From NCBI RefSeq assembly GCF_021353235.1, contig NZ_JAJTWT010000002.1, forward strand, positions 186,001-250,000: DNA of 64,000 nt, read 5' to 3'. Each line of letters starts with the position of its first letter. Within the stretch, counting starts at the first letter, position 1. Positions 1-9,260 of this stretch are shown piece by piece. Position numbers and translations under genes: made by a program. This DNA comes from Pelomonas caseinilytica (GTDB taxonomy: Bacteria > Pseudomonadota > Gammaproteobacteria > Burkholderiales > Burkholderiaceae_C). Below the pieces are notes generated by a model. The model did not search any database. It had not been told where the DNA came from and saw only the letters and a list, made by a program, of their open reading frames with translations.

Positions 1-2
1 AC

Positions 3-1157
3 GTGTTCTTCGCGGTGCTGGACGGCCAGGGACGGCTGGTCGCCGGCCACGTCGGCCTGCGGCCCGACGACGACGCCACGGCCGAGCCCCGCTACGTGGA
101 CCTCAACTACCAGGGCCGCGACCTGCGGGCCGTGGTGCTGCGCCGCGAGCTGCCGCGACCAGCCACCATCGTCGTCGCGCTCACCACGCACAGCCGTCGC
201 GCCCTGCTGCACCAGCTGATCCTGTACTCCGCCGTGCCCCAGGGCCTGCTGCTCGTCGGCCTCGCGCTGTGGCTGCGGCGCAGCATCCGCCTCGACCTCC
301 AGCCACTGTCGGACCTGCGCGAACTCGTCGAGGCGCGCGACACGGCCGATCTGTCGCCCCTGCCCAGGGACCTGCTCGACCGCAGCGCCTCGCGCGACGT
401 GCACGGCCTCGCGGTGGCCATCGACGCCCTGCTGGGCCGCGTCGCCCAGGGCCTGGCCTCGCGGCGCGAATTCGCCGGGACGGTGGCACACGAGCTGCGC
501 ACGCCGCTGGCGGGCATCCGTGCCCTGGCCGAATACGGCCTGTCCCAGCGCGAGCCCGAGCAGTGGCGCGAACAGCTCCAGGCCATCCTGCAGAGCCAGC
601 ACCGCGCCAGCCGGCAGGTGGAGCAGCTGCTGGCGATGGCCCTGGCCGACGAGGCCGGCACCGCCGTCCAGCTCAAGCCGCTCGACCTCGCAGCGTGCGC
701 CCGCGACGTCCTGCTGCGCCGCCTGCCCCAGGCCGACGCCGCCGGCTTCGAGCTGGAGGCCACCGGCCTGGACGGCTCGGCCTGGATCCTGGCGGACACG
801 GCCCTGGTCGAGGGCCTGCTCGGCAACCTGCTGGACAACGCCTTGCGCTATGGCCGCCTGCCCGGTGAGCCGGGCCAGGTGTTGCTGTCGCTGCGCCGCC
901 TGGCCGGCCAGGTCGAACTCGGCGTCACCGACCGCGGGCCGGGCATTCCGGCCGAGTTGCGCGAACGCCTGAAGGCGCGCTGGGCCCAGGGCGCCGAAGG
1001 CACGCGGCAAGGCACCGGCCTGGGGCTGTCCATCGTGCAGCGCTACGCCCAGCTGCTGCGCGGCGAGTTCCACCTCGAAGACGGTCCCCAGGGCCGTGGT
1101 CTGCTCGCCACGGTGACATTCCCGTCACACCCCGCGCCGACACTGCCGTCCCCATGA
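3..1157 (+). CDS. Sensor histidine kinase, TctE/QseC type (5' end cut by window)
   Basis: Membrane sensor kinase of a two-component system; it autophosphorylates and passes phosphate to a response regulator that must lie left of the window. The visible start is a GTG at base 3, but the frame is open to the edge, so the true N-terminus is probably outside. Visible residues 1-65 look like the end of a periplasmic 2CSK_N-type sensor region, followed by a membrane segment at about 70-90, a HAMP-like linker, the HisKA box with phospho-acceptor H163 (VAHELRTPL), the N box (NLLDNALRYG), and the DRGPGIP and GTGLGLSIV boxes of the ATPase domain. Its TGA overlaps the ATG of the following porin gene (ATGA), so the two are coupled. 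This suggests that the system controls uptake of a substrate that enters through the porin. Family is secure, ligand unknown. Confidence 0.9.
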   Translation: MFFAVLDGQGRLVAGHVGLRPDDDATAEPRYVDLNYQGRDLRAVVLRRELPRPATIVVALTTHSRRALLHQLILYSAVPQGLLLVGLALWLRRSIRLDLQPLSDLRELVEARDTADLSPLPRDLLDRSASRDVHGLAVAIDALLGRVAQGLASRREFAGTVAHELRTPLAGIRALAEYGLSQREPEQWREQLQAILQSQHRASRQVEQLLAMALADEAGTAVQLKPLDLAACARDVLLRRLPQADAAGFELEATGLDGSAWILADTALVEGLLGNLLDNALRYGRLPGEPGQVLLSLRRLAGQVELGVTDRGPGIPAELRERLKARWAQGAEGTRQGTGLGLSIVQRYAQLLRGEFHLEDGPQGRGLLATVTFPSHPAPTLPSP

Positions 1158-2461
1158 CCCGCCCCTTCCGCCACCTCCTGCTCGCCGCCCTCGCACTGCC
1201 GGCCCTCGCCGCCCGTGCCGGCGACGGCATGGCCGACCCCTGGAACCTGCACGGCCAGTTCACCGTGGTGGCCCAGCGCCACGGCCGGTTCACCTCGCCC
1301 TACGAGGGTCCGAACAGCCTGAAGGCGGTCGAGGGCCTGAAGACGACGATGGACGCCACCGCCTTCGTCGGCCTGCGGCTGTGGACGGGCGCCGAGCTCT
1401 ACCTGAACCCCGAGTTCGACCGGGGTTTCGGCCTCAGCGACACGCTGGGCGTGGCCGGCTTTCCGAGCGGTGAGGCCTACAAGGTCGGCCACCACTCGGC
1501 CTACGGCCGGCTGCAGCGGGCCTTCGCGCGCCAGGTCATCGCGCTGGCGGCCGACGAAGGCGAGGCGCAGGCCGACGCCGCCAACCAGCTCGCCGGCCCT
1601 CGCCCGGCCGACCGCCTGACCGTGACGGTGGGCAAGTTCTCCGTCGTCGACCTCTTCGACACCAACCGCTACGCCCACGATCCCCGCGCCGATTTCCTCA
1701 ACTGGTCGGTCATCGACGCCGGGGCCTTCGACTACGCCGCCGACTCCTGGGGTTACAGCCTGGGCGCGGCGGCCGAATGGAGCCAGGGCGACTGGACCGG
1801 CCGGGTCGGCTTCTTCGCACTCTCGCGCGAACCCAACGGGACGCGGCTGGACCGCAGCTTCGGCCAGCACCAGGCCGTGGGAGAACTGGAGCACGGCCAT
1901 GAGATCGCCGGCCATCCCGGCAAGCTCAGACTGCTGGCCTTCTCCTCGCGCGCCCGCATGGGCCGCTACGACGAGGCGCTGGAGCCGGGACTGCCGGCCG
2001 ACACCGCCCGCGTGCGGCGCCGCGCCGGCAAGCAGGGCTTCGCCGTCAATGCCGAGCAGGAGCTGGCCGCGGACCTCGGCGCCTTCCTGCGCTACAGCCG
2101 CAACGACGGCCGCACCGAGGCCTTCGATTTCACCGACATCCACCGTGCGCTCAGCCTCGGCCTGTCGCTGCGCGGCGCGGCCTGGTCGCAGCCCGGGCAC
2201 ACGCTCGGTCTGGCACTGGCGAGCAATTCGCTGAGCGCGCCGGCCCGGCGCTACTTCGCCGCGGGCGGGCTGGGCATCCTGGTGGGCGACGGCCGGCTGG
2301 ACCGCTACGCCGGCGAGCAGATCGCCGAGGCCTATTACGCCATGGACATCGCCCCGGGCCTCGGCGCCACGCTGGACCTGCAGCGCCTGCGCAACCCGGG
2401 CTACAACGCCGACCGCGGCCCGGCCATCGTGGTCGGCGCCCGGCTGCACGCCGAGTTCTGA
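1154..2461 (+). CDS. Carbohydrate-selective porin, OprB family
   Basis: Predicted outer-membrane beta-barrel for passive uptake of sugars or other small solutes, 435 aa, the usual OprB size. Residues 1-22 form a signal peptide ending ALAARA. The mature part starts with the family-like block around NLHGQFTVVAQ, then alternating aromatic/hydrophobic strands, the stretch DLFDTNRYAHDPRADFLNW typical of OprB proteins, and a C-terminal strand ending in F (HAEF), as barrel proteins need for assembly. The start ATG overlaps the stop of the upstream histidine kinase gene, so it is probably co-transcribed with that two-component system. The substrate cannot be read from the sequence. The next gene is convergent. 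Confidence 0.88.
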   Translation: MTRPFRHLLLAALALPALAARAGDGMADPWNLHGQFTVVAQRHGRFTSPYEGPNSLKAVEGLKTTMDATAFVGLRLWTGAELYLNPEFDRGFGLSDTLGVAGFPSGEAYKVGHHSAYGRLQRAFARQVIALAADEGEAQADAANQLAGPRPADRLTVTVGKFSVVDLFDTNRYAHDPRADFLNWSVIDAGAFDYAADSWGYSLGAAAEWSQGDWTGRVGFFALSREPNGTRLDRSFGQHQAVGELEHGHEIAGHPGKLRLLAFSSRARMGRYDEALEPGLPADTARVRRRAGKQGFAVNAEQELAADLGAFLRYSRNDGRTEAFDFTDIHRALSLGLSLRGAAWSQPGHTLGLALASNSLSAPARRYFAAGGLGILVGDGRLDRYAGEQIAEAYYAMDIAPGLGATLDLQRLRNPGYNADRGPAIVVGARLHAEF

Positions 2462-2464
2462 CGC

Positions 2465-3598
<1,134 letters not shown>

Positions 3599-3680
3599 AG
3601 GGAAGACGGAGGCCCCGCCTGCTGAGTGTGAAGCTTGAAATTTTATCGAGCCGCGGCGTCCGGCCAGGCCGCGGTTCCCC

Positions 3681-4439
3681 TCAGGCGACGGTGACGATCT
3701 CCAGCCCTGGCCGCTGCAGCGCCTGCAGCTGGGCGGCATCGGCCTGGGGCGTCACGAGCAGGGTGGACAGGGCCGACAGGGGCGCAATGCGGTAGGGCGA
3801 GACCTTGCCCAGCTTGTCGCTGCTGGCCATCAGCACCGTCTCGGCGGCGCTGGCCATCAGCAGCGCCTTGACGCGGGCCTCCTCGGCGTCGCCGGTGGAC
3901 AGGCCGAACTGCGCCTCCACGCCGGTCACGCCGAGGAAGAAGCAATCAGCCCGCAAGGCCTGGACCGCCTCGGCCACAGCGGCACCGACGGCCACGCCCG
4001 AGTGCTTGAAGAGGCGCCCGCCCAGCATCAAGACCTCCACCGTCGGATGTTCGATGAGGGCCGCGGCGATGACGGGACTGTGGGTCGCCACCGTGGCCCG
4101 CAGCGTGGCGGGCAACTGCATGACCATGGCCAGCGCGCTGGTGCCGCCGTCGACGAAGACGAGCTGGCCGTCCGCCACCAAGGAGGCCGCATGACGGCCG
4201 AGCTGCCGCTTCTCGTCCACCGCGATGTCGCTGCGCCGCGCGAGATTGGCCAGGGCCGGCGACACCGGCAAGGCCCCGCCATGCACACGCTGCAGGGCTC
4301 CGCGCGACGACAGTTCGCGCAGGTCTCGCCGGATGGTGTCTTCGGACACCCCCAGACGTTCGGCCTGTTCACGGGCCAGCACACGGCCGCTGCGTTGGAG
4401 GTCTTCGAGGATGGCGAGTTGGCGTTGTTCGGTCAGCAT
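3681..4439 (-). CDS. DeoR/GlpR-family transcriptional regulator
   Basis: Repressor-type regulator of 252 aa, standard for the family. The N-terminal 55 residues carry the DeoR winged helix-turn-helix with its signature (SEDTIRRDLRELSSRGALQR, then VHGGA). The remainder is the DeoRC sugar-phosphate sensing domain (DGGTSALAM, LMLGGRL, FFLGVTGVEAQFGLSTGD). Members usually respond to a phosphorylated sugar or nucleoside. It is divergent from the NudK-DUF4406 gene with a 61-bp gap holding two perfect palindromes, so control of itself and that gene is likely. The effector is unknown. Confidence 0.92.
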   Translation of the reverse strand: MLTEQRQLAILEDLQRSGRVLAREQAERLGVSEDTIRRDLRELSSRGALQRVHGGALPVSPALANLARRSDIAVDEKRQLGRHAASLVADGQLVFVDGGTSALAMVMQLPATLRATVATHSPVIAAALIEHPTVEVLMLGGRLFKHSGVAVGAAVAEAVQALRADCFFLGVTGVEAQFGLSTGDAEEARVKALLMASAAETVLMASSDKLGKVSPYRIAPLSALSTLLVTPQADAAQLQALQRPGLEIVTVA

Positions 4440-4461
4440 CTGCGGGATTGCACGTTTGTGC

Positions 4462-4488
4462 GCATATATGCATGATTTACCAAATCAT
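4462..4488. promoter_or_regulatory. Candidate operator: two adjacent palindromes between deoR-type gene and NudK fusion
   Basis: The 61-bp divergent gap contains GCATATATGC at 4462-4471, a perfect 10-bp palindrome, directly followed by ATGATTT-ACC-AAATCAT at 4472-4488, a perfect 7-bp inverted repeat with a 3-base spacer. The tract is AT-rich in a very GC-rich region. Position between a DeoR-family gene and its divergent neighbour suggests the regulator's binding site. Binding is inference. Confidence 0.5.
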
Positions 4489-4500
4489 ACGGGAATTTTC

Positions 4501-5496
4501 ATGCACACATCGACCGAAACCAGTATCTCCAACTGGCCTCTTCATGAACGCATCCGCGTGCGCCAGGTCAAGCTCCTGTCGGACAACTGGTACACCCTCA
4601 AGACCACCCGCTTCGATTTCCTGCGCAGCGATGGCCGCTGGCAGAGCCAGGACCGCGAGACCTATGACCGCGGCAACGGCGCCGTCGTGCTGCTTTACCA
4701 GCGGGCACGCCGCCGCGTCATGCTGACGCGGCAGTTCCGCTACCCGGCCTTCGTGAACGGCTATGCGCAGCTGATGGTCGAGGCCGTGGCCGGCCTGCTG
4801 GACGAAGCCGATCCGCTGAGCTGCATCCGCGCCGAGGCCGAGCAGGAGGCCGGCGTGAGGCTGCGGGAGCCGCAGGCCCTGTTCGAGGCCTTCATGAGCC
4901 CCGGTTCGGTCACCGAAAAGCTGCACTTCTTCGCCGCCGAGTACGAGGACTCGGACCTCGTCGGCGCGGGCGGCGGCCTGGTCGACGAGGGCGAGGACAT
5001 CGCCCGTTTCGAGCTCGACTTCGACGAAGCCATGCGCCAGGCCGAGGCCGGCGAGATCGTGGACGCCAAGACCCTGCTGCTGCTGCGCTGGGCCGAACGC
5101 CACGTCTTCGGGCCAGCGCCGCGCCCGGGCGGCGGGCCGCGGCTCGTCTTCATCGCCGGCCCCTACCGCAGCGGCACCGGGGACCGCGACGACGCCATCG
5201 CCGCCAACGTCCAGGCCATGCAGGAGGCGGCGGTGCGGGTCGCCGAGCGGGGCCACGTGCCGGTGTTGGGCGAATGGGTGACCCTGCCCCTCATCGAGGC
5301 GGCCGGAGGCCGGCGCGGTGACGCGGTCTGGGACCGCTACTTCCACCCTCACGCCCAGGCCGTGCTCGAGCGCTGCGACCTGCTGCTGCGCATCGGCGGC
5401 GCATCGGCCGGCGCCGAGGCGATGGTCAAGGCCGCCCTGGCCCGGGCGATCCCGGTGCATTACGGCCTGGCTTCACTGACCGCGCCGTCTGCGTAG
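4501..5496 (+). CDS. NudK-like Nudix hydrolase fused to a DUF4406 (nucleoside deoxyribosyltransferase-like) domain
   Basis: Predicted 331-aa two-domain protein. Residues 1-203 match GDP-mannose pyrophosphatase NudK: AGLLDEADPLSCIRAEAEQ at 97-115, then a MSPGSVTE block and EIVDAKTLLLL, all as in E. coli NudK, which cuts GDP-mannose to GMP and mannose-1-phosphate. In the Nudix box one of the metal-ligand glutamates is Gln (Q115; E112 and E116 kept). Residues 214-331 form a DUF4406 domain (RLVFIAGPYRSG), related to nucleoside 2-deoxyribosyltransferases. The ATG at 4501 was chosen because NudK similarity starts at once; the frame is open upstream without similarity and crosses the regulator gene. 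It lies 214 bases before guaC, so a nucleotide-salvage role is plausible, but the function of the fusion is not known to me. Confidence 0.82.
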   Translation: MHTSTETSISNWPLHERIRVRQVKLLSDNWYTLKTTRFDFLRSDGRWQSQDRETYDRGNGAVVLLYQRARRRVMLTRQFRYPAFVNGYAQLMVEAVAGLLDEADPLSCIRAEAEQEAGVRLREPQALFEAFMSPGSVTEKLHFFAAEYEDSDLVGAGGGLVDEGEDIARFELDFDEAMRQAEAGEIVDAKTLLLLRWAERHVFGPAPRPGGGPRLVFIAGPYRSGTGDRDDAIAANVQAMQEAAVRVAERGHVPVLGEWVTLPLIEAAGGRRGDAVWDRYFHPHAQAVLERCDLLLRIGGASAGAEAMVKAALARAIPVHYGLASLTAPSA

Positions 5497-5499
5497 AAT
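5472..5499 (+). promoter_or_regulatory. Candidate sigma-70 promoter for the guaC leader
   Basis: TTCACT at 5472-5477 and TAGAAT at 5494-5499 are separated by 16 bases and overlap the stop codon of the upstream gene. If used, transcription would start near 5506 and give guaC a leader of about 200 nt. Weak -35; not tested. Confidence 0.35.
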
Positions 5500-5505
5500 C
5501 AATCA

Positions 5506-5537
5506 CCGGGCCCAAATATTGGCGTCCGGTTTTTTTT
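5506..5537 (+). terminator. Terminator-like hairpin with T8 tract upstream of guaC
   Basis: CCGGGCC at 5506-5512 can pair with GGC at 5521-5523 and CCGG at 5526-5529 (two-base bulge), followed at once by eight T (5530-5537). It may be the intrinsic terminator of the NudK-fusion gene or an attenuator in the guaC leader. The stem is short and imperfect, so efficiency is uncertain. Confidence 0.5.
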
Positions 5538-5638
5538 GGCCTTTAAGTCACGAGGCCGGCCGGAGCCAAGTCAAGCGCTCGCAGCCCAGGCCGCGCACTG
5601 CACGAACGCGCGCCGCACTGTGAACTTGAAAGGACATG

Positions 5639-5673
5639 CCCCCACGCCCGCTGCGCGTGCGCCCCCCGAGGGG
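5639..5673. repeat. REP-like GC hairpin element, degenerate copy
   Basis: A run of C, a GC-rich middle and then CCCCCCGAGGGG just upstream of guaC resemble, in inverse orientation and with changes, the clearer element at 33445-33480 between livH and livM. The two copies share the C-tract, the CGC-rich centre and the C5-6/G4-5 stem. I recall such dispersed palindromic units as frequent in intergenic regions of this bacterial order. It lies inside the guaC leader. Confidence 0.5.
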
Positions 5674-5710
5674 ACGCGTCAGCGATTTCGGGCGGCTGGG
5701 CATCGCTGAC

Positions 5711-6688
5711 ATGGAAATCTTCGACTACGACAACATCCTGCTGCTGCCCCGCAAGTGCCGCGTGGACAGCCGCTCCGACTGCGACACCTCCGTGCAGTTC
5801 GGCCCCCACCGCTTCCGGCTGCCCGTGGTGCCGGCCAACATGAAGACGGTGGTGGACGAGCCCATCACCGAGATGCTGGCCCGCGGCGGCTACTTCTACG
5901 TGATGCACCGTTTCGACCTCGACAGCCTGGCCTATGCCCGCGGCATGCGCGCCAAGGGCCTGCAGGTGTCGCTCAGCGTGGGCGTGAAGCCGGCGGACTA
6001 CCAGCTCGTGGACCAACTGGCCGCCGAGGGGGTCGGCGCCGACTACCTCACCATCGACATCGCCCATGGCCATGCCGAAAGCGTGCAGCGCATGATCGGC
6101 CACATCAAGCAGCGCCTGCCGGGCACCTTCGTCATCGCCGGCAACGTCGGCACGCCCGAGGCCGTGATCGACCTCGAGAACTGGGGCGCGGACGCAACCA
6201 AGGTGGGCGTGGGCCCCGGCAAGGTCTGCATCACCCGGCTCAAGACCGGCTTCGGCACGGGCGGCTGGCAGCTGTCCGCGCTGAAGTGGTGCTCGCGCGT
6301 GGCCACCAAGCCCATCGTGGCCGACGGCGGCATCCGCCACCACGGCGACATCGCCAAGAGCGTGCGCTTCGGCGCTGCCATGGTGATGGTCGGTTCGCTC
6401 TTCGCCGGCCACGAGGAATCGCCCGGGCAGACCGTCGAGGTCGACGGCAAGCGCTACAAGGAGTACTACGGCTCGGCCTCGGATTTCAACAAGGGCGAGT
6501 ACCGCCACGTCGAGGGCAAGCGCATCCTGGAGCCGGTCAAGGGCCATCTGGGCGACACGCTGCGCGAGATGGAGGAGGACCTGCAGAGCTCCATCTCCTA
6601 CGCCGGAGGCACGCAGCTGTCGGACCTGCGAAAGGTGAACTACGTGGTTCTGGGCGGCGAGAACGCCGGCGAGCACCTGTTCATGTGA
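5711..6688 (+). CDS. guaC: GMP reductase
   Basis: NADPH-dependent conversion of GMP to IMP and ammonia, linking guanine salvage to the adenine branch. The 325-aa TIM barrel matches the shorter GuaC form (as in Gram-positives) better than the 347-aa enterobacterial enzyme. The start matches [16 protein letters not shown]; the phosphate and catalytic loops are visible, with IAGNVGTPE, catalytic C173 in [24 protein letters not shown], and [18 protein letters not shown] chose ATG 5711; the frame is open back to 5636 but that stretch is a repeat element. A roughly 200-nt leader with a terminator-like hairpin precedes it. The amidase gene follows after 3 bases. Confidence 0.94.
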   Translation: MEIFDYDNILLLPRKCRVDSRSDCDTSVQFGPHRFRLPVVPANMKTVVDEPITEMLARGGYFYVMHRFDLDSLAYARGMRAKGLQVSLSVGVKPADYQLVDQLAAEGVGADYLTIDIAHGHAESVQRMIGHIKQRLPGTFVIAGNVGTPEAVIDLENWGADATKVGVGPGKVCITRLKTGFGTGGWQLSALKWCSRVATKPIVADGGIRHHGDIAKSVRFGAAMVMVGSLFAGHEESPGQTVEVDGKRYKEYYGSASDFNKGEYRHVEGKRILEPVKGHLGDTLREMEEDLQSSISYAGGTQLSDLRKVNYVVLGGENAGEHLFM

Positions 6689-6691
6689 GCC

Positions 6692-8191
6692 ATGGACTTC
6701 GCCGCCTACCGCCACCATGACGCGACCTCCCTCGCCGCCGAAGTGGCGGCGGGGCAGGTTTCCGCCGAGACCCTGCTCGCCCTGGCCCTGGCCCGGCTGG
6801 CCGAGGTCCAACCCACCCTCAATCCGGTCTGCCGGCTGATGGAGGCCGAAGCCCGCGCCCAGCTGGTGCGCGGCCTCGCAGCTGGCCCTCTGGCCGGCGT
6901 GCCCCTGCTCATCAAGGACGCCTCCCAGGACTACGCCGGCCTGCCCACCGCCTGCGGCAGCCGCGCCCTCGCCTCGCTGCCACCGGCCCGCGAGCACGCC
7001 CACGTCGTGCGGCGGCTGCTCGATGCAGGCCTGGTCGTCTTCGGCAAGACCAACACGCCCGAGCTGGCGCTCAAGGGCGTCACCGACCCCCAGGCCTTCG
7101 GCCGCAGCGCCAACCCCTGGGACCCGGCTCGCACGCCGGGCGGCAGCAGCGGCGGCGCGGCGGCCGCCGTCTCGTCGGGCGTGATGCCGATGGCGGCGGG
7201 CAACGACGGCGGCGGCTCCATCCGCATCCCGGCCGCCTGCTGCGGCCTCGTGGGGCTGAAGCCGTCACGCGGGCGCATCTCCGTCGGGCCGGCGCAAGGC
7301 GAGGTCTGGTTTGGCGCCAGCAGCGAAGGCGTCATCTCGCGCAGCGTGCGCGACACCGCCCTGGCGCTGGACATCCTCGCCGGTCCGGAGCCTGGCGATC
7401 CGGTCGCCCTGCCCCGACCGGCCACCCCCTTCGTCGACCAGATGCGCGCGCCATTGCGCCGCCTGCGCATCGCCTGGTGCGCCGACTCGCCCCTCGGAGA
7501 GCCGGTGGACGACGAGGCCCGGGTGGCCGTCGAGCGCACGGTCGCGCTGCTGCGCGAACTCGGCCACGACGTGGAGCCGGCCCGGCCCGACATCGACGGG
7601 CGCGCGCTGGCCCACAGCTACCTGCACATCTACTTCGGCCAGGTGCCGGCCACCGTCGCCCGCGCCGTCGCGGAAGGCGCCCGTGAAGACGGCTTCGAGC
7701 CCCTGACGCGCCTCATCGCCACGCTGGGCCGCGCCACCAGCGCCGAGGCCCTGGCCCGCGAGCTGCAGCGCTGGAACGACTACGCGCGGGCCCTCGGCGC
7801 CCTGCATGCGCGCTACGACCTCTACCTGACGCCCACGCTGGCCTCACCCCCCGTCCTGCACGGTACCGGCGACCCGCCCGCCCTGCAGCTGGCCGCCCTC
7901 GGCGCCCTGCGGGCCACCGGCCTGCTCGGCTTGCTCAAGCGGGCCGGTCTGCTCGACGGCGTCGTCATGCAGATGGCCACCGACAGCCTGCGCCACGTGC
8001 CTTTCACGCAGCTCGCCAACCTGACCGGCACGCCGGCCATCTCGCTACCGCTGCACTGGACCGGCGACGGCCTGCCGCTGGGCGTGCAGTTCGTGGCGGC
8101 GCCGGGCGAGGAAGGCCTGCTGCTGCAGCTGGCCGCCGAGCTCGAAACGGCCCGCCCCTGGTTCGACCGGCTGCCGCCCCGCTTCAGCTGA
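6692..8191 (+). CDS. Amidase (amidase-signature family)
   Basis: Predicted cytoplasmic amide hydrolase of 499 aa. The Ser-cisSer-Lys triad of the amidase-signature fold is complete: K75 in LLIKDAS, the glycine/serine loop TPGGSSGG (S152/S153), and nucleophile S176 in GGGSIRIPA. GatA-type tRNA amidotransferases share the fold, but the lack of gatB/gatC neighbours and the divergent C-terminal half argue for a stand-alone amidase of unknown substrate. ATG 6692 follows the guaC stop by three bases, so the pair is probably one transcript. The end overlaps the convergent histidine kinase gene by 8 bp. Confidence 0.9.
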   Translation: MDFAAYRHHDATSLAAEVAAGQVSAETLLALALARLAEVQPTLNPVCRLMEAEARAQLVRGLAAGPLAGVPLLIKDASQDYAGLPTACGSRALASLPPAREHAHVVRRLLDAGLVVFGKTNTPELALKGVTDPQAFGRSANPWDPARTPGGSSGGAAAAVSSGVMPMAAGNDGGGSIRIPAACCGLVGLKPSRGRISVGPAQGEVWFGASSEGVISRSVRDTALALDILAGPEPGDPVALPRPATPFVDQMRAPLRRLRIAWCADSPLGEPVDDEARVAVERTVALLRELGHDVEPARPDIDGRALAHSYLHIYFGQVPATVARAVAEGAREDGFEPLTRLIATLGRATSAEALARELQRWNDYARALGALHARYDLYLTPTLASPPVLHGTGDPPALQLAALGALRATGLLGLLKRAGLLDGVVMQMATDSLRHVPFTQLANLTGTPAISLPLHWTGDGLPLGVQFVAAPGEEGLLLQLAAELETARPWFDRLPPRFS

Positions 8192-9260
8192 GGCTCAGGC
8201 TGGCCTCGAACCCCGGCTCGGCGTTGCGCAGCTCAAGCCGGCTGCCGTGGGCCTCGGCCACCAGGCGGCACAGGCACAGGCCCAGGCCCACGCCGCCTTC
8301 GTGCCGGGTGCGCGCCGCATCCGGCCGGTAGAAGGGCTGGCCGAGCTGGGGCAGGGCCTCGGGCGGCACGCCGGGGCCGAAGTCGCGCACGCTCAGGCGC
8401 ACACCGCGGCCATCGCGGGCGAGGCGGACCTGCACGGCGCCGCGTGAAGGGTCGTTGTGGCGCAACGCGTTCTGCACGAGGTTGCGCAGGCACAGCTGAA
8501 GGCGCAGCCGGTCCAGCGGCAGCGTCGGCAGGTCGTCGTCGATGTGCAGCTCGACGCCGGACTGGGCCTGCTCTCGCACCAGGTCGGCGAGATCGCAGTC
8601 GGACAACTGCAGCGCGCTGTGCCCGCTGCCGAGCCGCTCGCTCTCCAGCAGCGCCGCGATCAGGTCGCGCATCTGCGCCAGCTCCAGCAACAGCGCATCC
8701 CGTGACTCGCCCTCCTCCACCAGCTCGGCATGCAGGCGCGCCCGGGTCAGCGGACTGCGCAGTTCGTGGCTGATGGCCAGCAGCAGCGCCCGCTTGCCGT
8801 CGAGCATGGCCTGGATGTCGGCCGCCATCTGGTTGAAGCGCCAGGCCAGGTCGCCGATCTCGTCGCGATGCACGACCGGCACCCGGTGCGAGAACTCGCC
8901 GCGGCTGAAGGCCTCGGCTCCCAGGGCCAGGGCATGCAGCGGCTGCACCATGTGGCGGATGACGGCAAAGGCCAGGCCGGTGACCAGCAGCAGGGCCGGC
9001 ACCGCCCACAGCAGCCCGTAGGCGCTGCCCATCGAACTCCACAGGATGACGCTGCTCGCGCAGGCCAGCACCGCGAAGACGGCGATCAGCCGCGCGCCCA
9101 GCGAATGCTTGAAATGCGCGTGGTGGCGGTGCCAGCGCTGATGCCAGCGGTGGCGGGCGCGCCAGCGCCAGGCCCAGTCGCGGTGCATGCGCTGGGCGCG
9201 CTTCATCTGCTGGCGGTGCAGGCGCTCGCGCCAGCGGTGGTCGTAGGGGTGGTGCTTCAC
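8184..9260 (-). CDS. Sensor histidine kinase with His/Arg/Trp-rich cytosolic N-tail
   Basis: Membrane histidine kinase, 358 aa, partner of the overlapping OmpR-type regulator. Start is GTG 9260, overlapping the regulator stop (GTGA). Residues 1-52 are unusual: 12 His, 13 Arg and 6 Trp. Two membrane segments follow (about 57-74 and 80-101) with only a few residues between them, so there is practically no periplasmic sensor domain. Then come HAMP, HisKA with H165 (ISHELRSPL), the N box (NLVQNALRHND) and the ATP-binding glycine boxes (DFGPGVP, GVGLGLCL). The layout suggests sensing in the membrane or through the tail (possibly metal or heme, inference). It is the last gene of the leftward operon that starts at 10759. 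Confidence 0.9.
   Translation of the reverse strand: MKHHPYDHRWRERLHRQQMKRAQRMHRDWAWRWRARHRWHQRWHRHHAHFKHSLGARLIAVFAVLACASSVILWSSMGSAYGLLWAVPALLLVTGLAFAVIRHMVQPLHALALGAEAFSRGEFSHRVPVVHRDEIGDLAWRFNQMAADIQAMLDGKRALLLAISHELRSPLTRARLHAELVEEGESRDALLLELAQMRDLIAALLESERLGSGHSALQLSDCDLADLVREQAQSGVELHIDDDLPTLPLDRLRLQLCLRNLVQNALRHNDPSRGAVQVRLARDGRGVRLSVRDFGPGVPPEALPQLGQPFYRPDAARTRHEGGVGLGLCLCRLVAEAHGSRLELRNAEPGFEASLSLS

Noticed and set aside
5636-5710. N-terminal extension of GuaC by 25 residues
   Set aside because: The stretch lies in a repeat element and is Pro/Arg-rich; GuaC similarity starts exactly at the ATG at 5711.
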